This document shows positions 19,986 through 28,807 of a stretch of DNA of 64,000 nt, piece by piece (position 1 is the first letter of the stretch; each line of letters starts with the position of its first letter). Source of the stretch: Thalassobacterium sedimentorum (GTDB lineage: Bacteria > Verrucomicrobiota > Verrucomicrobiia > Opitutales > Coraliomargaritaceae); the NCBI RefSeq assembly GCF_031127905.1, contig NZ_JARXIC010000015.1, positions 43,774 through 107,773 of the forward strand, given 5' to 3'. The position numbers were made by a program, and so were the translations under genes. The notes under the pieces are model-generated. The model was not told the origin of the DNA and did no database searches. It saw only the letters and a program-made list of their open reading frames with translations.

Positions 19986-20834
19986 ATGACTGAACGCTGT
20001 AAGCATTGTGCAACTCCATACACTGAGAGCTCTGGTGTGAATGGATTTTGTTGTGCAGGCTGTGAACAGGTATATGCGCTCATTCGCCAGCAAGGTCATG
20101 ACGATTATTATCGCTTGCAGGATCGAGTGGCACAACCGCTGAAGGATCGGGCGCTTGAGGAGGTCGATTTGCAGGCGCTTGAGCGGGCTCAAGTTAAGGT
20201 AGAGGCTGGGGCTAGTACTGGACATGCTGTATTCAGAGTGGAAGGTATGTCATGTATGGGCTGTGTGTGGTTGGTCGAGCGACTCGTAAGGACACAGACG
20301 GGGCATCTGCATGCAGAGGCCACTTTGTCGGACCACTCGCTTTTTATTGAATGGCGTAGTGCTGATTTCAATTTGCCGGAATTGGGAGAGGCGTTGTTTA
20401 AGTTCGGTTATCGTCTGGATGCGAGCCCACGAAGTCCGGATATGCGGCCGAGGTTGTCACCTCTGGCGCTACGATGTATGCTAACACTTTTTTTTGCGTG
20501 TAATCTTCTGTTGTTGAGTGTTTACGAGCATTTTATGCCAGCTGCTGGAGAGGAGCCCGCTGCTTTGCTGAGCCTGCTAAGTTTGGTCTGCGTGTGCTTT
20601 ACGCTATTGCTTGGAGCTGCGCCCTTTGTGGTTTCAGTCTATCGTGCGACACGGATTCGACGTTGGCATAGTGATTGGGTTGCAGTGGCGATATTGGTAT
20701 CGGGAATCGGAGGCAGTGTGTATCAAGGGCTTTGTTGTGGCATGGGGGTGACTTTGGTCTGCTTGCTTATTTCAGGCTTAGTGTCGGTGCTGATTGTTGC
20801 CCGATGGTTGAGTGCTTTGGTCGCAAAGCGCTGA
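19986..20834 (+). CDS. CcoI/CopA-type P-ATPase N-terminal half, lacking the catalytic domains
   Basis: A 282-residue protein. It starts with a Cys cluster typical of CcoI/FixI (Cys5, Cys8, Cys22, Cys23, Cys26; CCAGC), followed by a heavy-metal-associated domain with GMSCMGC (Cys90, Cys93). Four hydrophobic segments follow (about 165-282), matching the first transmembrane pairs of a P1B ATPase. The chain stops there: no CPC channel motif, no DKTGT phosphorylation site, no ATP-binding domain. The downstream frame is an unrelated transporter, so this is not an obvious frameshift. The frame opens at a TTG at 19920, but ATG 19986 is preferred. It may bind copper or be a relic. Confidence 0.8.
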   Translation: MTERCKHCATPYTESSGVNGFCCAGCEQVYALIRQQGHDDYYRLQDRVAQPLKDRALEEVDLQALERAQVKVEAGASTGHAVFRVEGMSCMGCVWLVERLVRTQTGHLHAEATLSDHSLFIEWRSADFNLPELGEALFKFGYRLDASPRSPDMRPRLSPLALRCMLTLFFACNLLLLSVYEHFMPAAGEEPAALLSLLSLVCVCFTLLLGAAPFVVSVYRATRIRRWHSDWVAVAILVSGIGGSVYQGLCCGMGVTLVCLLISGLVSVLIVARWLSALVAKR

Positions 20835-20958
20835 TTGAACAGCACCATGCACGAGCGTATGAGTGGGGCGCTGTTGGTGGTCGGCTAATGTATATTGGAT
20901 ATTTTTCTACAGGCATCTTCCGAATTGCTACCATGCACATATTGGGCAAACTATAGAC

Positions 20959-21576
20959 ATGCTCGAAGGTATTACCGCAGGTTTTATATTCTCTCTGACC
21001 CTTTTCCCAGGTACCGTGTGGTTGGCGAAGGTTGGGGTGAATGGTTCTTATCGGCAGGTGATTGCAGTGGGACTGGCATTTTGGTTGTCTCATTTTGGCT
21101 GGTTATTTGTTGCGGTGCCGGGACTGATGATGATGTCGGCGCATTTGTCATTCGTCCGTTTTGGAATGCATTTATTTGCTGCTTTTGTGTTGGTATATAT
21201 GGCGCTTAAATTTATTCGGTCGAAGCGCGTTGTGCGCATTGATGATGCTCAGACGTTATCTAAGCCGTGGGTGTTATTTCGAATTGCATTGAGTCAATCA
21301 CTGGCGATGCCTATGCGTCTACCTGCCGCGATGGCGATTTTACTGGCGACGGGTGTTTTCGTACATTCGAGCCCCGATTGGACAACTGTGCAACGCGTGC
21401 TGCTGGGCGCACTGATTGGTGTTTCGTGGTGGTGGGGGCAATTTACTTTTTTAGCGCTGACGTTTGCCACGCGTGTGCCGTATCCGATTACGATTCAGTC
21501 GCTAAACCGAATGCGTCCTTTTTGCGCTGTCTTGTGCGCCTGCCTTGCAGTGATTGTCTTGTTTCTCGCGATTTAA
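20959..21576 (+). CDS. LysE-like multipass membrane exporter
   Basis: A 205-residue membrane protein with about six hydrophobic segments. The N-terminal ITAGFIFSLTLFPGTVWLAK, with a Pro-Gly after the first helix and a second helix of the AVGLAFWLSHFGW type, resembles the LysE/RhtB export family. Family members export amino acids or other small solutes; the substrate is unknown. The frame runs upstream to 20863, but ATG 20959 gives the expected N-terminus. It follows the truncated CcoI-like gene on the same strand with a 124-nt gap. Confidence 0.6.
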   Translation: MLEGITAGFIFSLTLFPGTVWLAKVGVNGSYRQVIAVGLAFWLSHFGWLFVAVPGLMMMSAHLSFVRFGMHLFAAFVLVYMALKFIRSKRVVRIDDAQTLSKPWVLFRIALSQSLAMPMRLPAAMAILLATGVFVHSSPDWTTVQRVLLGALIGVSWWWGQFTFLALTFATRVPYPITIQSLNRMRPFCAVLCACLAVIVLFLAI

Positions 21577-21598
21577 AGTATTTTAGTTATCAGAAGAG

Positions 21599-23080
21599 AT
21601 GAAAATTATATTAGAATTTATTGCTAATTATTTGTGCTCATTAGTGAATTTTAGACTGTATATTGCAGGGATACTTCTTGGTTTTCAGTTGTCCGCGCCT
21701 GCTGAAGAGAGTTGGTCGGTTCGGTTTGTTGAAAATTCCGAGGAGCTGGGGCTGGCGTTAAAAGATGGCAAGGCTTGTTGGGTGGATGTAGATGCGGACG
21801 GTTGGTTGGATCTGATTGCTGCTGGAACGTATTGGCGTAATCTTGAAGGTAAGAAGTTCAAACGGATACAAAATGGCCTGGGTGCTGTGGTTGCCGCAGA
21901 CTATAATAATGATGGTTTTCCTGATTTATTCAGCTATTCTAAATTGAAGCTTTATCGTAACCAGCAAGGTAAGCGTTTTAAACAAATGCCACTGCCAGAG
22001 CTTCCTGAGCATAATTCTCGAGGGGCCTGCTGGGGAGATTTTAATAGAGATGGTTTTGTGGACTTGTATGTCGGAGGCTATGAGGTCTGGGAGCGTAACA
22101 TTTCCTATCAAAACTTACTTTTTTTGAATCGTGAGGGTAAGGTGTTTGAGCTCATTCCGCAGGACGGTAATGCGCGCACTCGAGGGGTGACTGCATGTGA
22201 CTTCGATCGTGAGAATGGACTGGATGTATATACTTCGAATTATCGATTACAACCTAATGGGTTAATGCTGAACGATGGTGTGGGGAATTTTCTCAATCGC
22301 GCCAAGAAATATAATACGCTTGCGGGAGCAACAGATTTTGCCGGCGGTCATACGATCGGATCTGCATGGGGTGATATCGATAACGATGGTTGGTTTGACA
22401 TTTTGGTTGGGAATTTTGCTCACCGTGATAGTCGTGGGGATCAGCCTACATCTCGCTTTTTGCGCAACCCAGGCGCTGGTAAAGGCGCTTTTGAGGATAT
22501 GGGGGAGTGTGGTATCTATTATCAGGAATCCTACGCATCACCAGCGTTGGGAGACTATGATAATGATGGAGATTTAGATCTATTATTAACGACTGTATAT
22601 GGTGTCGCTTCGTTTAAGAAACCCAATTACCCTGTTCTATTTGAGCAAACAAGCGTATTTGAATTTGTTGATGTGACTCGAAGCGCTCATTTAAGTCAGT
22701 TGCCACCCTCTTATCAGGCCGCTTGGGGAGATTATAATAATGATGGATGCTTGGACTTGGTGGTCGCTGGAAAGTTATTCACAAATGAAGGTGGCGCTGG
22801 GAATTGGATTAAGGTTCAATTGGAAGGCGATGGTCATTACGTGAATCATTCTGCAATTGGAGCTCAAGTTCGACTGGAGCTAGGTGATCAAATACTGGTG
22901 CGACAAGTCGAAGCTGGGACGGGAGAAGGGAATCAGAACGCGTTAGTGCTTCATTTTGGTTTAGGGACTCATTCAGAGAGCACGGTTGACTTGCAGATCT
23001 TCTGGCCAGACGGAACTCAACAGGAATTATCAGGTGTGGCGTTGAATCAGGCGCACACGATTACCTACCGGAAGCGCTAG
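21599..23080 (+). CDS. Secreted FG-GAP/VCBS beta-propeller protein with ASPIC/UnbV domain
   Basis: A 493-residue exported protein. An N-terminal hydrophobic segment (about 15-35) acts as a signal peptide. At least six FG-GAP/VCBS repeats carry Ca-binding loops of the DxDxDGxxDL type (DVDADGWLDL, DYNNDGFPDL, DFNRDGFVDL, DIDNDGWFDI, DYDNDGDLDL, DYNNDGCLDL). The C-terminus holds an ASPIC/UnbV-like segment (NHSAIGAQVRLELG..VEAGTGEG). Such proteins are abundant in Verrucomicrobiota and Planctomycetota and act outside the cell in adhesion or binding; no enzyme activity is visible. A weak AGAAGAG Shine-Dalgarno precedes the ATG. Confidence 0.85.
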   Translation: MKIILEFIANYLCSLVNFRLYIAGILLGFQLSAPAEESWSVRFVENSEELGLALKDGKACWVDVDADGWLDLIAAGTYWRNLEGKKFKRIQNGLGAVVAADYNNDGFPDLFSYSKLKLYRNQQGKRFKQMPLPELPEHNSRGACWGDFNRDGFVDLYVGGYEVWERNISYQNLLFLNREGKVFELIPQDGNARTRGVTACDFDRENGLDVYTSNYRLQPNGLMLNDGVGNFLNRAKKYNTLAGATDFAGGHTIGSAWGDIDNDGWFDILVGNFAHRDSRGDQPTSRFLRNPGAGKGAFEDMGECGIYYQESYASPALGDYDNDGDLDLLLTTVYGVASFKKPNYPVLFEQTSVFEFVDVTRSAHLSQLPPSYQAAWGDYNNDGCLDLVVAGKLFTNEGGAGNWIKVQLEGDGHYVNHSAIGAQVRLELGDQILVRQVEAGTGEGNQNALVLHFGLGTHSESTVDLQIFWPDGTQQELSGVALNQAHTITYRKR

Positions 23081-23202
23081 CTAATTGGATCGGCCTAATA
23101 TCCCTGTTGTGAACGGAGCTATCTGTGATTGTGGGGGTATTCTGAGGAGTACAGGCAGTGATTGTTAGTCAATCTGCTTCTAGAGCACTCTGCGGCATAA
23201 TA

Positions 23203-24660
23203 TTAAAAATCCAGAGTGATTACTTTGCCGTTCCCGAGTGTGACACTGATATCTGTATCCATTTCAATGGTCATGCCTTCATAGCTTTCTCCGGCAACAG
23301 GTGTTATTGATCGAAGGTATTTATCGGGGCCTATTAAGTCCTTAATGTTTACGGATGTTTTCCCATTTTCTAAAAAATATTGATCTGCAGCAGCCGCGAT
23401 TTGACGCAAGTTATTGGTCACTGCCTTCTCTTGAGAGGTTGTGCGCACCTTTTGAAATGCGGGGATCGCCATGGCGGCACCTATGCCGCTGGCTGCAAGG
23501 GTGGGCAAGGCCATGATCACTTGTTTACTCGAGTAGCCTGCGTATTGATCGGTTGCAATGTGTTCCCCAGCCATATAAGTGACTGTCATGCTTGGTTTGA
23601 GGAAGTCGCCGATGAGTAACTCGATCAGCGATTCTGCGGCTTTGCTATACTTTGCCAATTGTGGCATGGTCGCGAATTGTTCCAGCAGAGGTTTAAGATC
23701 TGCGCCAACACTGTAGTTAAATGCAATGGCTTTCGCTGGAAGCTGTGCTGCGAGTTGTTGGAAAGCCGGAGTGGATGCCAGGCGTTCACCAGGACTCTGC
23801 GGGGTCCAGTCTGGATGCGAGTATATAATTAGTTCCCCTCCCTGCTTGGGCGCTTCTGCGTAGAGGCTGAAGGCAGCATTTGCTCCTAGTAATAGGCCGA
23901 AGTTTGCCTTTAGCGTGGTATCGTTTTCACTAAAGGTGACTCCCTGTGTTTCGGCAAAATTTCGCAGCTTGGGGAGTAGGCTTCCCGCTCCTTCAATGCT
24001 GACCCAGAACTTAAATTCTTGTTGCAAGTTCTCGCGATAGCTTTGATGCCAGAAGGCATCCCATTTCCCGGAGAGGGTGTTGATTATTGCGTCGTAGCTG
24101 AGATCGGTTCCAGGGATGACCTGCATGAGTTGTTGCTTTACCAGACTTTCGCCCATGGGTCCCATGATTTGTTGCATGATCGACGTGGCTGTATCGCGAA
24201 GCGCTGTTAACTGGACGCTCGTGGTCATCGCACCAGTTGCGTCAGCCGGAGCCTTTTGGGCGGCGCTAAAAGTGAGTGGGCTAAGACTATATAGGGCGTA
24301 AATCCCGGTGGGGCTGCCGTTCATTAATGCCACAGATCGGTTCCGATGTTGGCCGTCTTTGAGGTCTTTGGAACTAAAGGCTACGGCGTTCAGTGAGCTA
24401 AAGCCTAGGTTATCCAGCAGCTGGGTGAAATCGACTGGAATGGGGGGCATCTCAGGCGTGTGAGTGATCACCTGTTGGTAGATGTCATTGAGTGCAGTGC
24501 CAATTTCCTGGCCATCGTCTTCAAAATTGACGTAGCCGAGGATGGAGCCATCGAGGTCGATGTGTGGAATGGCGTCTTGAAAGCTGGCAGCCGACGGAGA
24601 GTTTGGTATTAAGAGCGTGAGTATGGCTGCTGCGAGCGGTAGAGGCGATATACGTTTCAT
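23203..24660 (-). CDS. Exported protein with C-terminal pseudopilin-like segment
   Basis: A 485-residue protein with a signal peptide (MKRISPLPLAAAILTLL, ending near ...SAA). Residues about 30-385 have no recognised family. From about 388 the chain reads AASGIGAAMAIPAFQKVRTT, then QEKAVTNNLRQIAAAADQYF, which strongly resembles the helix and following loop of type II/IV pseudopilins common in Verrucomicrobiota, ending with the usual beta part. In a pilin this helix would be N-terminal, so the fusion is unusual. ATG 24660 gives a proper signal peptide; an upstream start at 24705 is less likely. It may sit in the periplasm with the hydrophobic segment in the membrane. Confidence 0.7.
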   Translation of the reverse strand: MKRISPLPLAAAILTLLIPNSPSAASFQDAIPHIDLDGSILGYVNFEDDGQEIGTALNDIYQQVITHTPEMPPIPVDFTQLLDNLGFSSLNAVAFSSKDLKDGQHRNRSVALMNGSPTGIYALYSLSPLTFSAAQKAPADATGAMTTSVQLTALRDTATSIMQQIMGPMGESLVKQQLMQVIPGTDLSYDAIINTLSGKWDAFWHQSYRENLQQEFKFWVSIEGAGSLLPKLRNFAETQGVTFSENDTTLKANFGLLLGANAAFSLYAEAPKQGGELIIYSHPDWTPQSPGERLASTPAFQQLAAQLPAKAIAFNYSVGADLKPLLEQFATMPQLAKYSKAAESLIELLIGDFLKPSMTVTYMAGEHIATDQYAGYSSKQVIMALPTLAASGIGAAMAIPAFQKVRTTSQEKAVTNNLRQIAAAADQYFLENGKTSVNIKDLIGPDKYLRSITPVAGESYEGMTIEMDTDISVTLGNGKVITLDF

Positions 24661-24719
24661 AGTTCGTGAATAACGCCATAGAAAGTGGGTGTTTGCAATC
24701 TTCAACTTGTGACGGCAAA

Positions 24720-25148
24720 TTAGGGATTACTTTCTGTTGATGCTGGAGCAGGTAAATTCTCGATCATGGGGTATTTCTCCAGGTTCATATCCCAATTCGC
24801 TTTATTTGATATAAAGATATGTGCTGTAGGTTGGATGGATAAGTCAGAATCCAAACTTCCTGCGGGCACCATTAATTGTTTTCCGTCCATTTGAATATTG
24901 GGGAGTGCAGATCCACAAGCGGAGCAAAAGGATTTACTGTGTTGGGTATTCTCTAAGGTGAAATTTGAAACTGAATCTGCTCCTGAGAGCCACTTTAACT
25001 TAGCCGTTGACGAAAACAAGTTAGCGGCATGTGCCGATCCAGTATCTTTGCGACAACGGCTGCAGTGGCAGAGGTAGAAATTGTCAAAATCTCCGACTAC
25101 TTCGAACGTGACTCGACCACATAGGCAGGAACCTTTTTGGATATTCAT
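24720..25148 (-). CDS. GFA/CENP-V family zinc protein
   Basis: A 142-residue protein with the GFA zinc sites: CLCGRVTF (about 8-15), CHCSRCRKDTGS (about 27-38) and FCSACGSALP (about 74-83). Family members were named for glutathione-dependent formaldehyde activation, but most have unknown substrates; the fold binds structural and catalytic zinc. It lies 59 nt upstream of the pseudopilin-fusion gene on the same strand. Confidence is high for the family and low for the reaction. Confidence 0.9.
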   Translation of the reverse strand: MNIQKGSCLCGRVTFEVVGDFDNFYLCHCSRCRKDTGSAHAANLFSSTAKLKWLSGADSVSNFTLENTQHSKSFCSACGSALPNIQMDGKQLMVPAGSLDSDLSIQPTAHIFISNKANWDMNLEKYPMIENLPAPASTESNP

Positions 25149-25572
25149 TGATGGAATTTTATAAATATACTCTACGATTATTAATTATCGGCCTTCATGC
25201 GCTTGAGTATTCGAGCTCGAGCAAACCAGATATTGCGACAGGTCAATCGTGGCGATGCTCAGACTTACTGTTGAGCAGAGGGCTTGATTGGATTATGCGT
25301 GTTAGTATTTTTTTGTCTAGGTCCATATTAAAGCTGAGACTTTCTATTCAGGCAATTTGCAGGCTCATGCCATGGATAAGCGTGCGAATTGCATGTCTAC
25401 TTTTGCTGATTTAGACTCCAAGTTGCGAAAGTTTGTCGCTTGTAGTCTGTTAGTTCACTTGTAATCAGCTTGTTCATGCAGGTTCTACACAAATAATTGC
25501 GTTTAGGGAGTGATGTTTTCCTTCAATCAGCTATTTGGCACATATTGGTATGGAGTCTGCGTAAGTTGCCAT
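25149..25572. other. Gene-poor spacer
   Basis: 424 nt between divergent genes. A frame at 25148-25414 has composition unlike a protein family and no initiation signal, so I do not call it. No hairpin or repeat of note was seen. Confidence 0.4.
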
Positions 25573-25734
25573 ATGGACATCATACGTATTATACTCTCTA
25601 TTCTCCTGCCACCACTTGGAGTGTTTTTACAAGTTGGTATTGGGCTTCAGTTCTGGATTAATATCTTGCTGACATTGTTTGGCTATGTTCCAGGGATTAT
25701 TCACGCACTGTATATTATTCTAACTCGAGATTAA
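25573..25734 (+). CDS. Pmp3/YqaE family small membrane protein
   Basis: A 53-residue proteolipid with two hydrophobic helices and the family signature ILLPPLGVFLQVGIG, then NILLTLFGYVPGIIHALYII. Members are stress-inducible membrane peptides in bacteria, fungi and plants that affect membrane potential and salt tolerance. The frame is open upstream to 25510, but the ATG at 25573 is exactly at the family start. It sits among other stress-type genes. Confidence 0.9.
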   Translation: MDIIRIILSILLPPLGVFLQVGIGLQFWINILLTLFGYVPGIIHALYIILTRD

Positions 25735-25778
25735 GAGTTGTTAACTTGAGCAGGACATTACTGTGCGTGAAGTATGAA

Positions 25779-25982
25779 CTAATTTTTAGTGTGCTTTGAT
25801 TTTGAAGGTTGCTCCGAGGCAGTATTTACTTGTTCCGCGCTGGGCTCAGTGCGTGTCAGACCCTTACTTTCGTCGGTACGCTTTGCTTTTCGAGCTTTGG
25901 GGGCATTGGGTTTTATGACAAATAGCAGAATGAGAATGATTGCTAAGATCATGCCTATTGTGGCGAGAGTATATCCGTACAT
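25779..25982 (-). CDS. Small single-span membrane protein with basic tail
   Basis: A 67-residue protein: one hydrophobic helix (about 5-24, TLATIGMILAIILILLFVI) and a hydrophilic Lys/Ser/Thr-rich tail (about 28-67). The ATG is preceded by a good CAGGAGA Shine-Dalgarno at about 7 nt, which supports expression. No family is recognised. It follows the four-helix-type gene downstream of 26526 on the same strand, 67 nt away, and may share its transcript. Confidence 0.65.
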   Translation of the reverse strand: MYGYTLATIGMILAIILILLFVIKPNAPKARKAKRTDESKGLTRTEPSAEQVNTASEQPSKSKHTKN

Positions 25983-26049
25983 TGTTTTTGTCTCCTGTTT
26001 GTGTGTGTATTTAATTGTGCTGATTCGTTGTTTGTCTAGTCGAAGCGTG

Positions 26050-26526
26050 TCAATCTGTAGTGGTTGAGCTTTCGAGTGCTTCTGTGATTTGCCTGTTCAT
26101 GATTTGAACCGCACCTTCAGCGTGTTCACATATCTCACTTACAATGCGAATCGTCTCTTCTGAGATTCCTTTCATTGCAGTTTGCGTGTTTTGTAGTTCG
26201 TCAACTAGTTGTTCCTCCCTCGTGACGGTTTCTTTTAAAATTTCCTTTACCATCTCATGGCTAATCATGTCTCCTGATTTTAGAAACTTTCTTGGATCGC
26301 TATTTTCCTCTATTTTGAAGTTATATTCGATATTGAATTGTTTGCATAATTGCTCGGTGTAAATGCCCCGTTGCTGAGCGAGGTTTTCGAATCGTGTCGA
26401 GAGGTAGGCAGATGTGGGACTCACCAGTTTGGCGACTTCCTCGAACTCGCTGACCGAGGCACTGATATGAGCGACTAGAGTATTTATTTTCTGTTTATAT
26501 AGACTATTTTTTGTCATCGTGTTCAT
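26050..26526 (-). CDS. Helical protein, possibly of the PA2169/DUF2383 four-helix type
   Basis: A 158-residue, almost entirely alpha-helical, charged protein without signal peptide or membrane helix. Long amphipathic stretches (about 10-55 and 85-150) suggest a helical bundle. The resemblance to PA2169/DUF2383-type stress proteins is only by general character. Two Met codons (26526 and 26517) are possible starts. The setting among stress-associated genes fits, but function is unknown. Confidence 0.6.
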   Translation of the reverse strand: MNTMTKNSLYKQKINTLVAHISASVSEFEEVAKLVSPTSAYLSTRFENLAQQRGIYTEQLCKQFNIEYNFKIEENSDPRKFLKSGDMISHEMVKEILKETVTREEQLVDELQNTQTAMKGISEETIRIVSEICEHAEGAVQIMNRQITEALESSTTTD

Positions 26527-26932
26527 TCGTTTTGAGCTTATTTAATGTTGTCGATGTAAACGCTGGATTGCTGCTGTCGCTTTAAGAAGAAAGCGTGCCA
26601 AAATTATTTTGAATATTGTAACTTACTTATATTCAGTTGGATGATTTTTTGTTTCTTTGAATTTAAACCGCTTGTGATGCATTCTGCATACTGCTTTGTT
26701 ACTTAGACTGTGCAGATTACATATTGGGTATGTTATCGTTGGATCCGACAGAGTCATTGTATCTGGTTTTAGGGGTAGCTATAATGCAATATGCCCTATT
26801 CAGGGCATTGTAGGCTGGCGAATTGCATCGTGGAGACTCGTGAAATATTTAATTATAAATATATCTATATGATGAGGCGTTAGTTGCGAATTTATCGATG
26901 AACATGGTATGGAAAATGGAAAGTGACGAGGC
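26527..26932. other. AT-rich divergent intergenic region with a small hairpin
   Basis: 406 nt, AT-rich, between divergent genes. A 7-bp hairpin ATGCCCT-ATTC-AGGGCAT lies at 26791-26808, without a T-run. No coding frame is supported. It probably carries promoters for both sides. Confidence 0.4.
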
Positions 26933-27346
26933 ATGGATACACAAACTAATCAAGCGCCGGACAATACGAATCACCTAACACAACTGATGGCTGAAGGATC
27001 TTGCCAGGAACAGCATGAGGAGGCACGGATTTGTTCAGAAATTTTATGTAAATTGCGTTCCCTCTGTGAATGGGAAGTTAAGATAGATATGGATGTGCTG
27101 TTCTGTAAGAAGCGGTATCAGTTTGAGTCAATCGATGGAGCTAAAGAATTTGTTAGGTCCATGGGAGCTTTCCTTAGAACGAATACTGTGTTTGTTCTTG
27201 TTCATAAGTTGGTCGATTGTGCTTCAGTCATTGTGTCAATGCGTGCAAATCTATCAAGTGATGGTGCGTATATCCTGTGTGAAATTGCCGAGGAGAGTGA
27301 GCGCAAATATCAGATGATTACTAGTTTTACGCAAGATGCTGCATAA
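26933..27346 (+). CDS. Hypothetical cytoplasmic protein
   Basis: A 137-residue protein of no recognised family. It has no signal peptide or membrane span. It contains six Cys (in ARICSEILCKLRSLCEW, FCKKR, DCASV, LCEIAE) and mixed alpha/beta character (VKIDMDVLFCKKRYQF is strand-like, DGAKEFVRSMGAFL helix-like). The ATG is preceded by GAGG. A strong terminator hairpin follows at 27416-27452, supporting a real transcription unit. Confidence 0.6.
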   Translation: MDTQTNQAPDNTNHLTQLMAEGSCQEQHEEARICSEILCKLRSLCEWEVKIDMDVLFCKKRYQFESIDGAKEFVRSMGAFLRTNTVFVLVHKLVDCASVIVSMRANLSSDGAYILCEIAEESERKYQMITSFTQDAA

Positions 27347-27415
27347 AAAAATGAGCTGAAGCGCACGCTGATGATCTATTCATTTTAAGCATCGGACTCT
27401 AACACTGGATCAAAA

Positions 27416-27452
27416 AAAAGAACCCGTCGCTCTTTATGCGTCGGGTTCTTTT
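27416..27452. terminator. Bidirectional rho-independent terminator
   Basis: An 11-bp stem AAAAGAACCCG/CGGGTTCTTTT (27416-27426 with 27442-27452) with A-run on one side and T-run on the other. It lies between two convergent genes and can end transcripts from both. Confidence 0.9.
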
Positions 27453-27504
27453 GTATTCTGGGCAGGATGCCCATTTGCAAGAAGTTGAATGATTAGTTAA
27501 GATA

Positions 27505-28404
27505 TTACATTTGTTGTCTACCGCCAGTGGCTGGATAAATTTCTCCTGTCACATAACTGGCTTGGGCAGATGCTAGGAATACATATACTGGTGCGAGTTC
27601 GGCCGGCTGTGCTGGTCTGCCCAGTAATGTATTGGACCCGAAGTGTTTTACTTTGTCCTTTGGCATAGTGTTTGGGATAAGAGGTGTCCATACGGGACCT
27701 GGAGCTACAGCATTGACGCGTATGCCTCGTTGTATTGCGAAGGATGCAAACGATTTTGTCATACTCGCAATAGCTGCTTTGGTAGCTGCGTAGGGAAGTA
27801 GATATGCAGAAGCATCGAAGCTTTGAATGGACGCGGTATTAATAATGCAGCCACCTTCTTTGATGTGCTCGAGTGCGTACTTGCAGAGATAGAATGTACC
27901 AAATGCATTAACATGAAAGGTAGATTCAAAGTCCTCTATTTCGATCGAATCTATCGATTGGTATGTTGTTTGAGTCGCCGCGTTATTGACTAGGATATCC
28001 AATCTTCCATAATCATTAACTACTTGTTGTAGCAGATTCTTACAGTCATTAGCATTACTTTGATCTAGTTGGTATACCTGAGAGCGTACCCCATGTTCTT
28101 GCTGTAAGAGTTTACTGGTGACTTCTGCATCATGCTGGTTCTGGTGGTAAGTGAAGGCTATGCTTGCGCCTTCACGTGCGTAGGCCAAGGAAATCGCTCT
28201 ACCGATACCACTATCGCCGCCCACAATCAACGCGACGCAGTCAGCTAATTGCTGGTGGCCTGTGTAGCTCTCTTCTCCATGATCTGCGGGGGGCCTTAGT
28301 TGGTCTGTCGGTTCACCAGGCCCGCAAGCTTTTTCTGGATTAAAAGGGGGGAGCGCACCTATATAGAGTGGATTCGGGCGATTTGGGGTATGGTTTAGTT
28401 TCAT
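27505..28404 (-). CDS. SDR-family oxidoreductase, YdaD/YghA type
   Basis: A 299-residue short-chain dehydrogenase with the extended N-terminus (about 50 residues, GALPPFNPEKACGPGEPTDQL) typical of the YdaD/GSP39/YghA group. NAD(P)-binding GGDSGIGRA is at 62-70, NNAA at 140-143, and the catalytic Ser192, Tyr205 and Lys209 (YAATK) are present. The group is linked to general stress and desiccation in other bacteria; the natural substrate is not known. It is transcribed toward the bidirectional terminator. Confidence 0.9.
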   Translation of the reverse strand: MKLNHTPNRPNPLYIGALPPFNPEKACGPGEPTDQLRPPADHGEESYTGHQQLADCVALIVGGDSGIGRAISLAYAREGASIAFTYHQNQHDAEVTSKLLQQEHGVRSQVYQLDQSNANDCKNLLQQVVNDYGRLDILVNNAATQTTYQSIDSIEIEDFESTFHVNAFGTFYLCKYALEHIKEGGCIINTASIQSFDASAYLLPYAATKAAIASMTKSFASFAIQRGIRVNAVAPGPVWTPLIPNTMPKDKVKHFGSNTLLGRPAQPAELAPVYVFLASAQASYVTGEIYPATGGRQQM

Positions 28405-28777
28405 GTGTAAATATTCCTTTGCTACAGCTCAGTTGCTGAATTGCCTTTCATTTTTGTTGCAGCATCATTTCGCAAATGGTGTGCCAAGGGGGGAGGTTCA
28501 TGTTGTGTTCTGGCGTAACGTTCTTATGATCAATTATATCTGCATTTTGATAATTTGATGGTCTTCTATTGCTGCTAAGGTCGCCGTTGCAATTGGCAAG
28601 GTGCTGCCACTGGGCATTATTAATTTTTGCAATGTCAGTGCATGCGAGTACGAGTGATTTTATGAGCGAGTTTTTTTTGTGTCCTTGTTAATTACGGGGT
28701 GCATTCATGATTGAGCAGGCATGAAACCTGCGTGTTCATTATCTATATTCTATCGGTACAGCGCTCTTGTCCCCATT
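28405..28777. other. Divergent intergenic region
   Basis: 373 nt between divergent genes. A short GCAGG/CCTGC hairpin lies at 28715-28731. No coding frame is supported. The decamer repeat at 28778-28807 follows it. Confidence 0.4.
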
Positions 28778-28807
28778 ATTAACGTATATTAACGTATATT
28801 AACGTAT
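28778..28807 (+). repeat. Three perfect tandem ATTAACGTAT decamers ending in a start codon
   Basis: The 10-nt unit ATTAACGTAT occurs three times without mismatch at 28778-28787, 28788-28797 and 28798-28807. The last copy contributes the first two bases of the ATG at 28806. The repeat replaces the ribosome-binding region of the DedA-like gene. Confidence 0.95.

Noticed and set aside
19986..21576. Single broken P-ATPase gene split by a frameshift
   Set aside because: The downstream frame encodes a LysE-like exporter, and no CPC, DKTGT or ATP-binding motif appears in any frame of the interval.
25148..25414. 88-codon frame after the GFA gene
   Set aside because: Composition looks random and no ribosome-binding site or homology cue supports it.
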